A stretch of 64,000 nucleotides of DNA from Nageia nagi (lineage: Eukaryota > Pinophyta), in NCBI GenBank assembly GCA_050084985.1, contig JBITNC010000001.1, forward strand, positions 112,530,001-112,594,000, given 5' to 3'. The notes under the pieces were generated by a model that had not been told where the DNA came from, searched no databases, and was given only the letters and a program-made list of their open reading frames with translations. The first letter of the stretch is position 1; each line of letters opens with the position of its first letter. Positions 1 through 13,330 of the stretch are shown here, in pieces. A program made the translations under genes and the position numbers.

Positions 1-120
1 GTCAAATTATGAAGTAAGAATATAGGAGACAAAGATGAAGAATGATAAGATGGTATAAGTGAAAAAGAAAGTTCAAAGGGAGTATATTTTTTATAGGGGG
101 AATAAGATTCCCTGTCAATC

Positions 121-1812
121 GATCTATTTAGATTATGAAACCCGACTACTATAAAAGTAACTCCCTATCCTAATACATCTAAAAGATATCTTCATTCACA
201 TAGTAAAATAATATTTTTCAACTACATCCTATAGAAAATAAACCAATAAACAAGAAATCATGCATAAGTAAATAATTCCAATCAATTCTTTAAATACTTA
301 TTTAGTTTATGTACATTTTAAAAATAATATAATTCATATGTTAAATTATCACTATTTTATTAAAGATATTGATGTAGAAAAACATATAACAAATAAAATT
401 AGATATTACCATAATCATTTTTCTCATTATTTCTAAAAACTAGAATCATGTTTATAATTTAATATTTGATATAAGAAAATAATATTTAAGGAAAACTTAA
501 CCTATATGTCTTTAAATGTCTAATATTACTTTAACATATTTTAAAAGATAGCATTTATAATGAATAACATAAATGTTACTAATAATTTTTTTAAATAATT
601 GTATTTATTCCTTTATAGTTGTTACTTTTTATTATTATATAAATTTTATAATTAAATAGTTTGTTATCATTGTTAGTTGTATGATGTATCTATCTCCAAG
701 CATTTTTATCACTTTGGCATTGGAATAAAAAAAAATATATTTTATATACTTTTGTATAAATGAATAATTTTTAACCATTTCAAACTAATCATGCAGTTTA
801 TTTTTTGGATGGTATATGGAACTAGTCCATCAAACATGTGTGAGACTAGCACTATTTAAGACAACAAATGTACGAGTTTCATAACTCTTTTCAATTTTTC
901 AAATAATAGTGTACACTTTAGAAAACTATCTTGATGTTATTCACTCATGTTCTTATTGATGTTGTTCACTCTTGTTATTCTCTTCAGATATAGTTGTGGT
1001 GACATAGTTTAAAAATTTAAGATGTTTAGAGATCTATACATTTCTCATGTTTTTCCATGTGAAATAAAAAAAGAAATAGAAAATTAAATTGAAATGTTAA
1101 AAACACACTTTAATTGCTGTAGACTGAAAATGAGCTGTGAAAGCTCAATAGGGGACTATGGCCTAATGAAATAATCATTTTTAAAGAATTATAGTTAAAC
1201 ATAAAATAAATAAAAAATAATTTATTTTTTAATTTAACTTTGAATACATTTTGAATTTTTTTTTAAATAATTGTATAATTATTCATCATCCGTATGCTTT
1301 TTTCTTGTATTTCTCTATGATTATTTGCCATATCATTTGTAAAATATAAATACCTTCAAATGAATATAAATCAATATTCTAAATAGTAATAATAATATGA
1401 TATATAAACCATTAGAAAAAAATTACACATAAGATAACTACTATTATAATAGCAACAAAATATATCTAATACTTTTAAATGAAATTTATTGAATAGTTTA
1501 TGTTTAATTTAATTATGTTGGTAGTCCACCTTAGAAGTTTTGAGAAAGCCAAGTTAAGTCTCTTACCCCAACTTAATTAGAAAAAAATTTCCTATTCACT
1601 CAACTTGAAAATGAAATTATAAATAATCAAATTTTAATAAAAAAAAATTATTATAAATTTATCCATTTCTAATTTTGGTTTAGCCTTCAAGTTGAAAAAT
1701 TGAGTTTCAAATTCCAATCCTCATGGTAAAATAATTTAAAAATGTAGCTTACACACACCTGTAACTTCTCATTGATAATTTGTAATTATGGAATTTGAAG
1801 AAGAGACACAAT
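121..1812 (-). repeat. Left arm of long inverted repeat (dioxygenase 3' flank)
   Basis: Read on the minus strand, this stretch matches the plus strand at about 4,207-6,027 over nearly its whole length, with scattered substitutions and small indels. It also matches 30,522-31,082 in part. It is the DNA that lies downstream of the dioxygenase exon-3 scraps. I see no coding potential in it. With its partner arm it forms an inverted repeat of about 1.7 kb with a 2.4-kb spacer. Confidence 0.8.
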
Positions 1813-1913
1813 CTATAACCCTATGTATCTATGAAGTAGGTTCTTAAATTATTATCCAAGGTTGCTAATTGCTAGATGTTGAGGCTCTATATGTATGGAA
1901 ATGTCATCCACAT
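1813..1913 (-). pseudogene. Dioxygenase exon-3 scrap
   Basis: The minus strand matches the last ~35 codons of the dioxygenase exon 3 at 28,847-29,092, ending in the same terminal segment (a Tyr-x-Gly-Leu-stop ending). It is interrupted by deletions. The same scrap occurs at 4,145-4,206 and 30,404-30,521, in each case followed by the same flank, so it was copied as part of a larger module rather than arising three times. Confidence 0.6.
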
Positions 1914-3140
1914 AGTTAATATATTTCACAAAATAGAATCCAAATAAAAATAAAGAATGTGCTAAATTCAAGAGTTGAGATTTATTATTGCATTAGAAAG
2001 TATATACAAAGTGGTCTTCTACAACGTTCAAACCTCCTACACAATAATACTCCTGTTATACATGAGAATACTATCAATTCCTGCATCACTATGAAATAAA
2101 TTTATTTATATTAATAGAATTATTTCTTAGCTTCAATGAATCAACCACGATGAGTAATAATGCCAAAATCAATTCACTTCCTAGAAGTTGGACAAAATGA
2201 TACTAGGGAACTTCTGGATGATAACATTAAAAACTCTACATCTACGAAGTTAAGATTTAAAATATGAAGTCAATACTCCTAATCATTCCGTATTATTGAA
2301 TAACAATATTTTTCTTCAGGTCTAAGTCAAATTGAGCTTCCCAAGATCGGTTTTAAGTCATGCCAACAAGTTAGAGGCTAATTCATAGATAGAACATGTC
2401 ATATCAATGTAGGATGATCCTATATGATGCTAACATCTCTTCCACTATCTATTGAAGTAGTGAGATCCTTTATTTCTTATTGGTATCATTTCAAAATAAA
2501 AGATGAAACCTTTTAATGAAAATTGATATGACACCATGACCTTCATATGATGCAATGTTTATAATATTAGAATACATATTTATTGAATAAGAAATCAATG
2601 AAGTAGGCTAGTATGAAACATTTATATTAGAAACTATATTTTAAAATGTTTAACTTTGAAAAAGGTTAAATTAGAATAAATTTGTATATTGAAATATCTA
2701 AATTTATTGATTATTCAAATTAAAAGTGATATTTGATAAATATAGGTTTCAAATCTTCCAAAGGGTATATATTATTTTAGTTGTTGTAAACCATTTAATT
2801 AATATGATGTACTTGATTTGTTCAAGATTCAAAATAAGTATCATTGATATTACATATATTTTATGAAGTTTAGATGGTATAGAATCTTTAGGACATTAAA
2901 CCTATCAAGTAAGGAAAGTAAAGTAAAGGTTAAACATATTAGAATTTATGAATAAACCATCTATGGAATACTGTAATAGACTATTACATAACATGTATAC
3001 CTCTACTAGAAAATCGAATATAGAACACAAGTCACAATAAAATCAATAGATGACTAACCCAACCAATGATCTAGCTCACACACCCCTATCACTTTCTCAT
3101 TAACAATTTGAAATCACAGAGTTGGAACAAGCTGCACAAT
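1914..3140 (-). repeat. Downstream spacer of minus-strand dioxygenase pseudogene
   Basis: On the minus strand this DNA follows the pseudogene at 3,141-4,130 and matches 29,093-30,403, the DNA that follows the best dioxygenase copy. An example is 2,270-2,720 against the reverse complement of about 29,540-30,000. It is AT-rich, with no open reading frame I would defend. Confidence 0.7.
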
Positions 3141-4130
3141 CTATAACCCTACATATGTATCTATCAGGGAAACCTTCTCTTTAGGAATCATATTCTCCAA
3201 TAAGGCAAGCCTAAATTGGTTCAAGGTGAAAGGTCTATAACGTCATGGATAGTGGTCATCCACCACCAGAGGAGGAGCCTAGATCTCTTTCTCACCTGGC
3301 AAATGCATTCCACACATTAAAGATATCCGATCCATCCACCCTTTCTGAAGCACATATGCTCTTTGTTGCTCCATGCCTGCACTTTCCTTTATTACTTTAT
3401 AAACACAAAAACATTACATCAACACCAATAAGGTTTTCCTCACCTTATGAAAGTTGGCGATGTTGATAACAAATGAGTCCTGTTGCTGCTTCACGCTCTC
3501 CTTACCTGTGTAAAGGATGGTAAAGATCCCGCTATTTATATGAGGAATGATAGCCTCCTCCTCTATTGATTTTCCATTAGAAGTATGGTGATTGATGCTT
3601 ATTGTATACGTGCAGTTCTGGAAATGAGATTAGGAGAAATGCTCGAAGTCCAAATTGACGCTTGCAAGAATGGTTTTAATGATAGTTAACGCAAGATCTG
3701 TCAAGAGGAGCATATATGTCCAATTGCTTTGCTGAAACCGGATAGGATGACTGGATGACTGGAATATTTTCAACTAGTATAATAAGGGTATTATATGAGC
3801 GCAGGAAAATAACATACCAGAATAATGGCTTTCCGTTTTGTGGCCATATTTTGCGAGATATTTCAACTACTGATTCTGAATGATGTGGATTGAGGATTGT
3901 AAAACTTTCACTGCCATTCTCACTGGCATAGCTATCCAATCTTTGTTTGGCCTCGGCAGGCATGGCATATAGTTGTTGGATGGCTGATTCTAGATCTTGA
4001 AGAAGAGCTTGTGGAATTTCATTATTGACAACTCTAAAAAATTCCAAATTTTTCAATTTGGCGATGACCTCGTGATAGTGGGCATCATGAGTTGTTAGTG
4101 CGAATTGTGAAAGGTCGATCAGAGGGAGAA
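3141..4130 (-). pseudogene. 2-oxoglutarate/Fe(II) dioxygenase pseudogene, copy A
   Basis: This is a three-exon plant 2-oxoglutarate-dependent dioxygenase remnant on the minus strand. Exon 1 (4130-3818) lacks the first ~20 codons and has an N-terminal 'LIDLSQFA' motif; the usual VNHGIP motif is changed to VNNEIP. Exon 2 (3731-3444) has a 2-base deletion near its start and an internal deletion of about 40 bases, and the metal-binding H-x-D is degraded (HIN in place of HTD). Exon 3 (3376-3141) starts AWSN and has lost the segment carrying the second iron-binding histidine. Introns begin GTATG and GTGAGG and end CAG, matching copy C at 28,002-29,092. It cannot make an active enzyme. The ORF on the opposite strand at 3,245-3,466 is a shadow. 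Confidence 0.85.
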
Positions 4131-4144
4131 TTCTTTAGAGAACA

Positions 4145-4206
4145 CACATGGAGAATAGGAATTCTAAAGGGAACACTACCTTGATCGATAGATACGTAGG
4201 GTTATA
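4145..4206 (+). pseudogene. Dioxygenase exon-3 scrap at inversion junction
   Basis: This plus-strand match covers the last ~20 codons of dioxygenase exon 3 and lies head-to-head against the truncated exon 1 of copy A, which ends near 4,130. The abrupt change of strand and gene position within about 15 bases marks a rearrangement breakpoint. Confidence 0.6.
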
Positions 4207-6027
4207 TATTGTGTCTCTTGTTCGAATTTCATGATTACAAATTATCAATGAGAAGTTATAGGGGTGTGTAAGCTAGATTCTTTTAATTATATCATGTTTT
4301 CATTGTAAATTATTTTAGGATGAGGATTGGAATTTGAAACTCATTTAGTAACCATGAAGGCTAATTCAACATTAGAGAATGGATAAATTGATAAATAATT
4401 TTTTTATTAAAATTATATGATTTATAATTTATTATTTCTATTTTCAACTTGAGAGAATAGGATATTTTTTCCTGATTAAGTTGGGATAAGAGACTTGAAC
4501 TTGCTTTCTGAAAACTTCTAATGTGGATTACGAATATAATTAAATTAAACATAAAATATTAGATCAATTTTATTCTAAAGTATTAGATTTTTTTTTTTTC
4601 TGTTATAATAGTGATTATCTTATGAGTAATTTTATTGTAATGGTTTATATATCATATTATTATTACTATTTAATTGATTAGTATGCATCTGCAAGTCTTT
4701 ATATTTTACAAGATGATGGTAAATAATCATTGAGAAATACAAAAAAAATACACGGATGATGAAGAATTATACAATTATTTAAATTAATGTAAAAATTAGT
4801 AAAAGAACAATTCATAATGTATTCAAAGTTAAATTCAAATGTAAATTATTTTTTAAGCATTTTTTATTTAACTATAATTCTTTTATATTTATTATTTCAT
4901 TAGGTACTAGGCATCCCCTTTGAGATTTCAAAGCTCATTTTCAAATCCATGGATTAAAATTTGTTACACAAAAGGTCCATCATGAAATAGTTTTTAATCT
5001 TTGGATTTAAAATTTTAACACTATTTTTGATTTTTAACCTTTAGATTTAATTTTTCATTATTTTTTTATTTTACATGGACAATATCTAGAAAAGTATAAA
5101 TATTACAAACATTTTTAATTTTTGCACTATGTCACCACTTCTACGATCACATATTAGGAGCATAATAGGAGCAAACAACATCAATAAGAACATGAGAGAA
5201 TAACATCAAGAAAGCTTTTTAAATTGTAGACTATCATTTGAAAAACTAGAAAGAATTATGAAACTAGGTGCATTTATTCTATTAAATAGTGCTAGGCTCA
5301 CACATATTTGATGGACTAGTTCCATATACCATACAGAAAAGAAGCATGCATGATTAGTTTGAATTGGTTCAGAATTTATTCATTTCATTCAAAATCTATA
5401 TAAATTATATTTTGGTTTATTCCAATGCCAAAGTGATAAAAATGCTTTGGAGATAGATACATCATGCAACTAACAATAATAACAATCTATTTGATTAGTT
5501 TACTTATCTAATAATAAAAGGGTAACAACTATAAAGTTATTAAATACATTTATTTAAAAAATTCCAAAGTAACATATATGTTATACATTATAAATACTCT
5601 CTTATAAAATATGTTATTGTAAGATTAGACATTAAAAGATATTTAGGTGAATTTTTATTTAAATATTATTTTGTTATATCAAATATTTAATTATGAGCAT
5701 GATCCTAGTTTTGAAAAACAATGAGAAAAATGATTATGGTAATATCTATTTTTATTTGTTATATTTTTTCTACATCAATATCTTGTATAAAGCAATGATA
5801 GTTTAACATTTTAATAATATCATTTTGAAAATATACATACACTAAATGAATATTTAAGAAATTTATTGGAATTACTTACTTATGCATGATTTCTTGTTTA
5901 TTAGTTTATTTTCTATAGGATGTAGTTGAAAAATATTAGTTTACTATGTTTATGAAGACATCTATTAGATATATTGGGATAGAGAGTACCTTTTATAGTA
6001 TTCAAGTTTCATAATCTAAATATATCC
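4207..6027 (+). repeat. Right arm of long inverted repeat
   Basis: This is the reverse complement of 121-1,812, and its first ~600 bases also match 30,522-31,082 on the plus strand. No coding sequence is supported. The small ORF at 4,361-4,552 lies wholly in this repeat and is chance. Confidence 0.8.
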
Positions 6028-7475
6028 ATTGTGATGCACCTACAATATCAAATTTCCAAATATAATTTTGAGTTCATTCATTTTTTTCTTTAGGCATACT
6101 CTTGATTACCAACTCAAAACTCTCAGCTATAGCCATATTCTTCTCTATAGCTATATAATAGTAAGGGTTCTCAAAACCCTTTTCTATGAAGACAAGCTTT
6201 CCTCTATGAATATCATTCTCCTCTTCTTGCATGGAGCCTTTATATTCTTAATAATTCTAATACAAGGTGTCAACCAAGCTCTTTTTTCACTCTCCTTACC
6301 TCAAGGTACTCATCCTTGAGGCACAAAAGTTTTGCCTTTGCCATGAGATGTCTCCATTTAAACTTTATACTCCTTAGAGTATCCTCCAACTATAATTATT
6401 CATGTTGCTTCTTTATCTTCTTCCCTTCAATGGTGATCCAAATCTAATATTCTATCCACCAAGATCAATAGAATTTGGTACCAAATGATGTAGAATCTTG
6501 CAAGAGATCAAAATATATCTCCAAAATTAATTCACAACACACAAGTAAATTAATGAGAGAATACAATTCACAATAAGAAATATTTATTCTTCTAAATTTA
6601 TACTACCTCCTCAAAAAGTTGATAATCTTTGATAAATATCTTTCTTTCTTGATAATTTTAAAAAAACATAGAATATGGCTTAAATGAGGCTTAAAATGGA
6701 TCCATGCATCCATTACTAAATACATATAAATATTCTAAAAATAGAACTTAAAAATAAAACTAAAAGTAAAATCAAAATTTGGGTTGTACATTAAACATTT
6801 CAGGCCTCAAAATTTTCTCCCATGGGATGCATTACAATCTTGTAGATTTTTGTGTGATTTAAAAAATGAACTCAAGATGATATCTCAAGCAAAAGTTATT
6901 CCTTTTAGAATTTGATGTATTATTTTGATTCATAAAGAAAGTGTTACTAGATATTGCAGGTGCATCACATTCAAAGACCCTTAAGTAAATTGGTTGGTGA
7001 ATCAAAGTAAAAGAAACTATGTTCACTATTTGATATGGTATATGTAAGGAAGGAGACCTCATAATATAGTTAAATTTGTTATCAATATATAGGGAAGGTT
7101 GGGAATAGTTTTGGATTACATACCTAAGATATAGAAATCACACTATAATATCCTAGTAAGAGGATGTAGATGATGCCTAAAGCTTATTATAAAGAATCAG
7201 ATATGGTCCCAAGTAAGAGGAAATGGTCTTGTACACTAATTTAAAATTAGAAAGTTGAAAACTATTTTCTCCTTAGTACCTTATGAGGAAGGTAACTCAA
7301 ACCTAGTTAAAATGTTAGGATATGAGCATTCTCTACATGCTAAGGAAAACTAGTTAAAATAGGACTTGAAATGATTTAGAATATACAAATTTTAAGGCTA
7401 GTTAATCTAGCCAAGTGTTTCTTCATAGCATCTTAAAAGATCATTCAAATAAAACATGATTATTATTAGATAAGA
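6028..7475. other. Unassigned interval, possible retroelement debris
   Basis: There is no gene I can support here. On the minus strand, around 6,100-6,400, a broken frame rich in Lys, Arg, Leu and Glu (for example near 6,310-6,350) looks like a coiled-coil stretch of a retroelement leader or gag. A TTGGTACCA stretch at about 6,476-6,484 borders an AT-rich section that could be an old LTR. I cannot find a second LTR, so this stays a suggestion. Confidence 0.25.
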
Positions 7476-10400
7476 ATCGATACACTTTACAACACACTTC
7501 CTTGTTCGAAGTAATTATTCAAGACTTGTTTTTATTCTCTTCATATACTATACTTTTGAAGTAATGATATTTATTTGTATTGTACAATTGTGGTTGAGTG
7601 TTCATTGGTTATTTAATGAATAATTTTTATCAAAACTTCATGAATACGCTTGATGAGTTGTTGCTTTTGGGTTTATCATACATGATTACTAATGAAATTT
7701 ATTAGATTTACAAAACAACTCAGGGGTACTATTAATCTAATACACATGGCTCCCTAAGATATGGCCATGAGGATGCCTGACTCCATGGTAGACCTTGCTG
7801 ATAGATATGGGTAGTCTAGTGTCCTATATGCTTGATAGAATGTCAAATGAGTATAGCACTTGATAAAACAATAATTAATAGATGATAGTAACTGGTAGTC
7901 ATACATTGGGTGAGGATGTTTAACCTTATGGATGAGCATTCTCTTTGGTGATATTGGCTCCAAGTAGGAAACCACAATACCATGATTAGAATTTCCATTA
8001 CATAGTTAGTGAATGAAAATGGTGGGGTCACCTATGTGGCATCTTCCAAAGGGATAAGCATTGATAAGTGAACATTGGAAAGTTTTCAATCAAGGTTGTT
8101 TATTCTAGATTCCATAAATCTTTCAATATAGGTGTTGGCATCTAACAATGTTGAAATGCTCATGTAGATTATGTGGTCTATTCCTACACCATTACAGTGT
8201 TTAATATAAATAAAACAATAGGTATGAATTTTTAGGGTTTGTGAAGTTGGAAAGAGGTAGGAGTGCTATAGTTATGCACCTATCTTCGAATGAGCTATTG
8301 GGTTGATGCTTCCCTTCTAGAGGATTATTCATGATTAATAAGAATTTTTTTTTAATCTATGTAAAATATGTTTTCTACCAACCTTATATCTTACCATTTC
8401 TAAGATACTTCTTTAACCTAAATGTTTATCAACTTATAGTCAAAGGAAAGGTGGTTTATGTATGTTATAATTACTCTATACTCTATATTCTTTGCATTAT
8501 TTTCCCTTAATGTTGAAGGGCATATGAAAGTATCCTCTAATACACTATATTTTCTTTCATAATATTTTATTTAGTTATGCTAGGAAACTCCAAAAAAATT
8601 CTTATACATTGGTTGGTTGGAGGTGTACACACTTGTAAGTTGCTTAAGTGACTTATACATAGGCTTACCTTGCAACTTATCTCTCTATTGTTCTATGATG
8701 ATTCCTTTTAATACCCCTTGAGATGTGAAAACATCATTCTCCTTGTCCCATATATTTTAAATTATCTTTAATTAATGCTTATCTTCATCTCCTGTGATAT
8801 AAAACTATCCATTTTATGATTTTCAATTAAATACTTTAATAGTATTATCATGTTTGCATCATTTTTTTCTGGTATATCCCATCATTTTGTACATCTTTTG
8901 TAATCATCTCCCTTTGTAATTTTTTTATGAATTTAATAGTTGTTAATTTATTACATGTATGCAACCATTCAATTCTAATGAAGTACAACTATGAATAGTT
9001 CAAATTTATTAATGATTATTATCAAATTACAACCACAATAAAACATTATACCTATATTGTTTACCTTTGTAATTATTTTGAGAATAGTTAGAGACTTATA
9101 AATTATGTGCCAATAAAATTAATAATTCTATAGTTTGTGCTTGCTAGTTTCATGCCTATAAAATTCATAAAAGCTAGGATTTAAATAAATGTGTACCATA
9201 AACATTGTTAGAGTTAATATGAGAGGTATGCACCATCATCATATTCTCTTAAATTAATACATATTCATTGCTTTAGAAAGATTATTAAGTGATATTTACA
9301 CATGCTCAAAGACCATTAATATTACCCCATCATTAATATCCATACATTATGATCTCTAGTACCTAAAGATGTAAAGTGCAAGGCTACCATTGATAACATA
9401 CTGAGAATAAAATTATATAATATGGAGTGAAAAGTATCAAGAAAAAAATTGAATAATAGAATCCAACCTCAAAATACCTCTATACAAAAGGAGAACACAT
9501 AGAAAAATACACTAGTAAAGAAATGGTCATTACATATATAAAGTGGGATTTAAGTTATATATTCTTTTAGAGGAGCATGCTTCATATAAAGTAAGATTGA
9601 GAAAATAAGAGGATTAAAAATAATTGACTCCTATAGGAAACACCAAGAGTTAGAGAAGAGAATATAAATATGATAGGATATTCAAAAATACTTGTTAGGA
9701 TACTAAGGAAAAAAGGAAAGAAGTGTCTAAGGACCTAGTTTTTGTTATTTCCCCTTTTTTTTCTTAGGCTTATATATAAGACTCATATAGAATACTTTAA
9801 TAATATTTAGTGGTTTCTGACTTTATCCTTCTATCAAAAATAATTTCCTTTAGCCTTCTTTGAATAATATTTTCTCTAAATCATTATAAAAGTTTGTTAT
9901 AATCCTTTTCAAACCTTCTCTTTATGTATGTATGTATCCATGTATGTATGTATCCATGTATGTATGTATGTATGTGTGTATGTATGTATGTATGTATGTA
10001 TATGTATATGTATATGTATACATGTATATATGTATGTATTGTAAAAATATATTACAACCATCTAACATGAGTTTGATCCTCTTAATATAATATTTATAAT
10101 TTTTTGAGGTATTAAATTTAGTAGAAAATGATGGTCTAAGATATCAATATTATAAAAATACGATTTTAAGTTTAGATCAAATAAGTAGACATTAACATCC
10201 ATTTGTATTTTTTAAAGTTGTTCATTTTAATATTTATACTTATTATCATATTTTTTTGGGTTATTTTCAATCTTAATTTCTCACATGGATTGAACATGAG
10301 TTTGAATAGGCAAATGTGAGAAAAGGATATGGGATTGGGAAGGAATGTTTTTAAAAAAAAAACAAATGAATACTAAAAATAGATGTTAATTGATAAATAA

Positions 10401-10776
10401 TATTTATAATTGGTAAATAATAAATAAATAGATTATACTCCTTAAATACTTCTTCAAGGGATTTTCCTTCCTAACTCCTAGGATAAACTTTTAAATATCC
10501 ATTTTGCTGATGATTCTTTTCTTACTCATAAAGAAGATAAGCAATTTGTTACTAATTCCCTCAAATACTTTAATACTTTCTACTTAGCTTTAGGCTCTAG
10601 TATTAAATGGAAGAAAACCTCGTGCTACAGGTAGTTTATTCATCCACTTCCTGATTACCTTTCTCAATTTCCTTAGAAGTAGATTCAAAATGGTGAGATG
10701 TTCAAATTTCTAGGCATACATTTTTCCTTCAAAACTTCTCCTATTTAGCTTTGAAATTTTATAGTGAAAAAAGTTG
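7476..10776 (+). repeat. 3.3-kb duplicated block, copy 1
   Basis: It is collinear with 24,070-27,432 from start to end, with frequent substitutions and short indels, including a shared position for a TGTA microsatellite. The last ~330 bases are LINE reverse-transcriptase sequence that carries on past 10,776 in this copy only. The earlier part has no recognisable protein domain. It may be the 5' part of the same LINE, or host DNA copied with it. Confidence 0.85.
9918..10035. repeat. TGTA/TATG microsatellite
   Basis: A run of TATG/TGTA tetranucleotides with a few interruptions passes into TATATG repeats. The matching but shorter tract in the second block copy lies at about 26,635-26,700. Confidence 0.95.
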
Positions 10777-12410
10777 AAAAAAATCTTAGTTATTCGATGA
10801 ATAAGAAGTTATATTTGGCTAGAAAGTTCCAAATTTATTCCAAGGTGTTGGATTCTACCCATGTCTACTATTCTTATTGTTGAAAGCTTGTTATTAAAAA
10901 CTTGATAACCTTCTATAGGATTTTATTTGGTACTTTGATATTTATAACAAAGGTTTTCATAGAGTTGTGTGGAATATTTGTTGTCTTCCTTGAGCTATTG
11001 GGGGTACAGGGTTGTTAACTACTAGAAAAAATGGTATGGTCTCTCTACAGATAATTCTTATGGTTCCTATTCCAATCTAGATTATTGGCTCTTTTGTTAT
11101 CAAAAATATTTGGAAAGCTTGGGAAGCCTTTAAGCTATGGATTTCAAGGAAAATCTGTAATAAGTATGAAGGCCCTCAATTATAATAATTAATTTATGGT
11201 GATATCCTATAATTTGTATTGAATGTATTCCTTTAGCTAAAATTCTATGGATGGGAGCTTTAAGGTTTCATAAAAAGGGAATTCACTCTCTTCCTAATTT
11301 TTTAGATCTTTACACCAACAGCTGGTTCTCCAAGGAAACTTTGATCTATTTGTAAATGAAAAAAAAACTTTTAATATTATGATTGATTATATTACCTTCT
11401 CTATTTGGTTTGAACTTGGTAAGCATTTTCAAAAACCTCTATGGTCTAATTAGTCTTGACCCATGAATGCCCATTTTTTGAAGTATAAGCCTCACCTTGT
11501 ATATACATGGATTTCCAGCAATGTTCACATGGTTGATACTCTAAACATGTAGTGGGATTTGGTATCTTATTTATTGTGGTGATCTCTTAGGTTTAATGTA
11601 GTATGAGCTAAGTATTTAGAACCTAAGGAGAGTCTTTTTTATCTTGGGTTTGCTTTATCAAGGACTTCCTATTAGCCAATGTCAAGTGTATTTGGGTGTG
11701 GTTAACCTGAGTTGTACTTTTCATTTGGAACTAGAAGATTGATTCATATTTTTTGGTTTTTTCATAAATCTTATGAAGCTTGGGATTAGGTTCTCTCTTT
11801 TTTCAATCCTTTCCTTACATCTCCTATTATTTGGGTTCATGCTATCCTAGGAGATCTTGTTCTATTTTTAGAACCTCTTGATGAATTTTTGACATATTTT
11901 TTAGATTATTATTCTCTATCATTTATGAAAAATATGAAACAATATCATTTTTGGGATAAAAGAGTCTTAAACCTCTTTCATTCTTGCTGACAAGTGCTAT
12001 GTATTTTTATAATCTTGGTTGCAAATTATGGTTCAAGTTAAAAAAATGAACATGTAAGTGCAACACTTACGGAATCTACTTGACCATGGGGGGAATGCTC
12101 CTTGTACTCTAAATTGTATAAAAAATAGATGGGATGTTTGACCCTCATAAGCTTCAAGGAAATGAGAATCATGCCCGATTGAAAACTATTTGAATCCTAA
12201 TAAATGATTACTATTTTGTTGGTTGGACTTTGAAATGTTTGTTGGTGGTAACAATTTCTCTTAGTAGCTATGTTTTTTTTATTCATCGAAATTATTTTTG
12301 TAATGATGATTATTTTATATAATCAATGCTATGTTATACGAGGTATGCAAATCCCACCTATCCTTTTTATATGAAGAAGATTTCTTAATATAATTTTTCA
12401 TTAAAAAAAA
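10440..12410 (+). mobile_element. Decayed LINE, reverse transcriptase C-terminal half
   Basis: A broken plus-strand frame carries the non-LTR reverse transcriptase catalytic motif FADD (in 'HFADDSFL', about 10,498-10,521), then a Leu-Gly-Ser-Ser-Ile-Lys-Trp-Lys-Lys-Thr stretch typical of the segment after the active site. Further on come the 'thumb' and connection segments, including a decayed Pro-x-x-x-Gly-Gly-x-Gly-like motif near 10,985-11,015. Many stops and frameshifts break it. The 3' end is placed at the short A-rich run near 12,410. Only the first ~330 bases are present in the second block copy, which ends at 27,432. Confidence 0.75.
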
Positions 12411-12979
12411 TAGTTTTTCAAGTGTTAGGATTATTACTACATCATTCACATATTTATAAATATTATTTTTTTAATTTCTACTTTCTCCCTATATTTGTTT
12501 GTGACTACTAGTTATCCACCATGGTCTTACTTTAATAACATAAGAATGATCTTTGATTATATATAAATATATTACTATTAATATAATTCATATACTATGT
12601 AGTTTTGAATGGTATAAATACAATAAAAATAATAAAATATTATGAAAAATATATAATATGATATTGTTATATTTAGTAATTTAATTTAAGATAATATTTA
12701 AATAGTGAAATTATGTAAATAGTTGATTATGAAGAAATGATAACATAAATAAGTATTTTTAATATCATTTTGATATTTCTATGGCTATCAAATTATGCTA
12801 AATAAACAAGAAAATAAAAATTTCTTTTGCATAACATTACGATAGTGGAAGTTGAATTATTTAGGTGGAGAAAAGTGAAGAAATAGTAAAAAGAACATTA
12901 TTTTGATAATTCTTAATTCTATAATAAGGACATGATATTTAGGTTACTAATAAAAAAATATTCAAGATATCCTTCAACA

Positions 12980-13330
12980 TGTTGTTGGTGTGTGGAGATA
13001 GATTCACCACATAACAATATTTTTCTCATGGATAATTGACAAGGGTATTTAATAATTAAATAAAGGAAATATTATATTGGTGACATATATTAGTAACCTT
13101 TGGATTAAATTCTTATTGAACTACTCATTTAATTAATGAATACCAATGATATCATTATTTGGAAATGTTTCCCTAAATTTTGAATGGTGTATCATTGTAT
13201 CTAAAGACAAATTCAAAGCATTATGATAGAGGCATCTAAGATGACAATACACATAACTATTTGAATGGAGGTAAACTCCTAAATTCCAAAGGATGAATGG
13301 TAGGTTTGAAGGCAAATGTAATTAAGAATG
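12980..13330. repeat. Direct repeat copy 1
   Basis: It matches 14,820-15,115 in the same order and orientation, with moderate divergence. The similarity resumes farther on (about 13,975-14,080 against 15,140-15,225, each with a short TA/CA microsatellite), so the second copy appears to have lost about 600 bases or the first gained them. Confidence 0.65.

Noticed and set aside
4361-4552. Minus-strand ORF of 63 codons
   Set aside because: It lies in the long inverted repeat and is not kept in the other copies.
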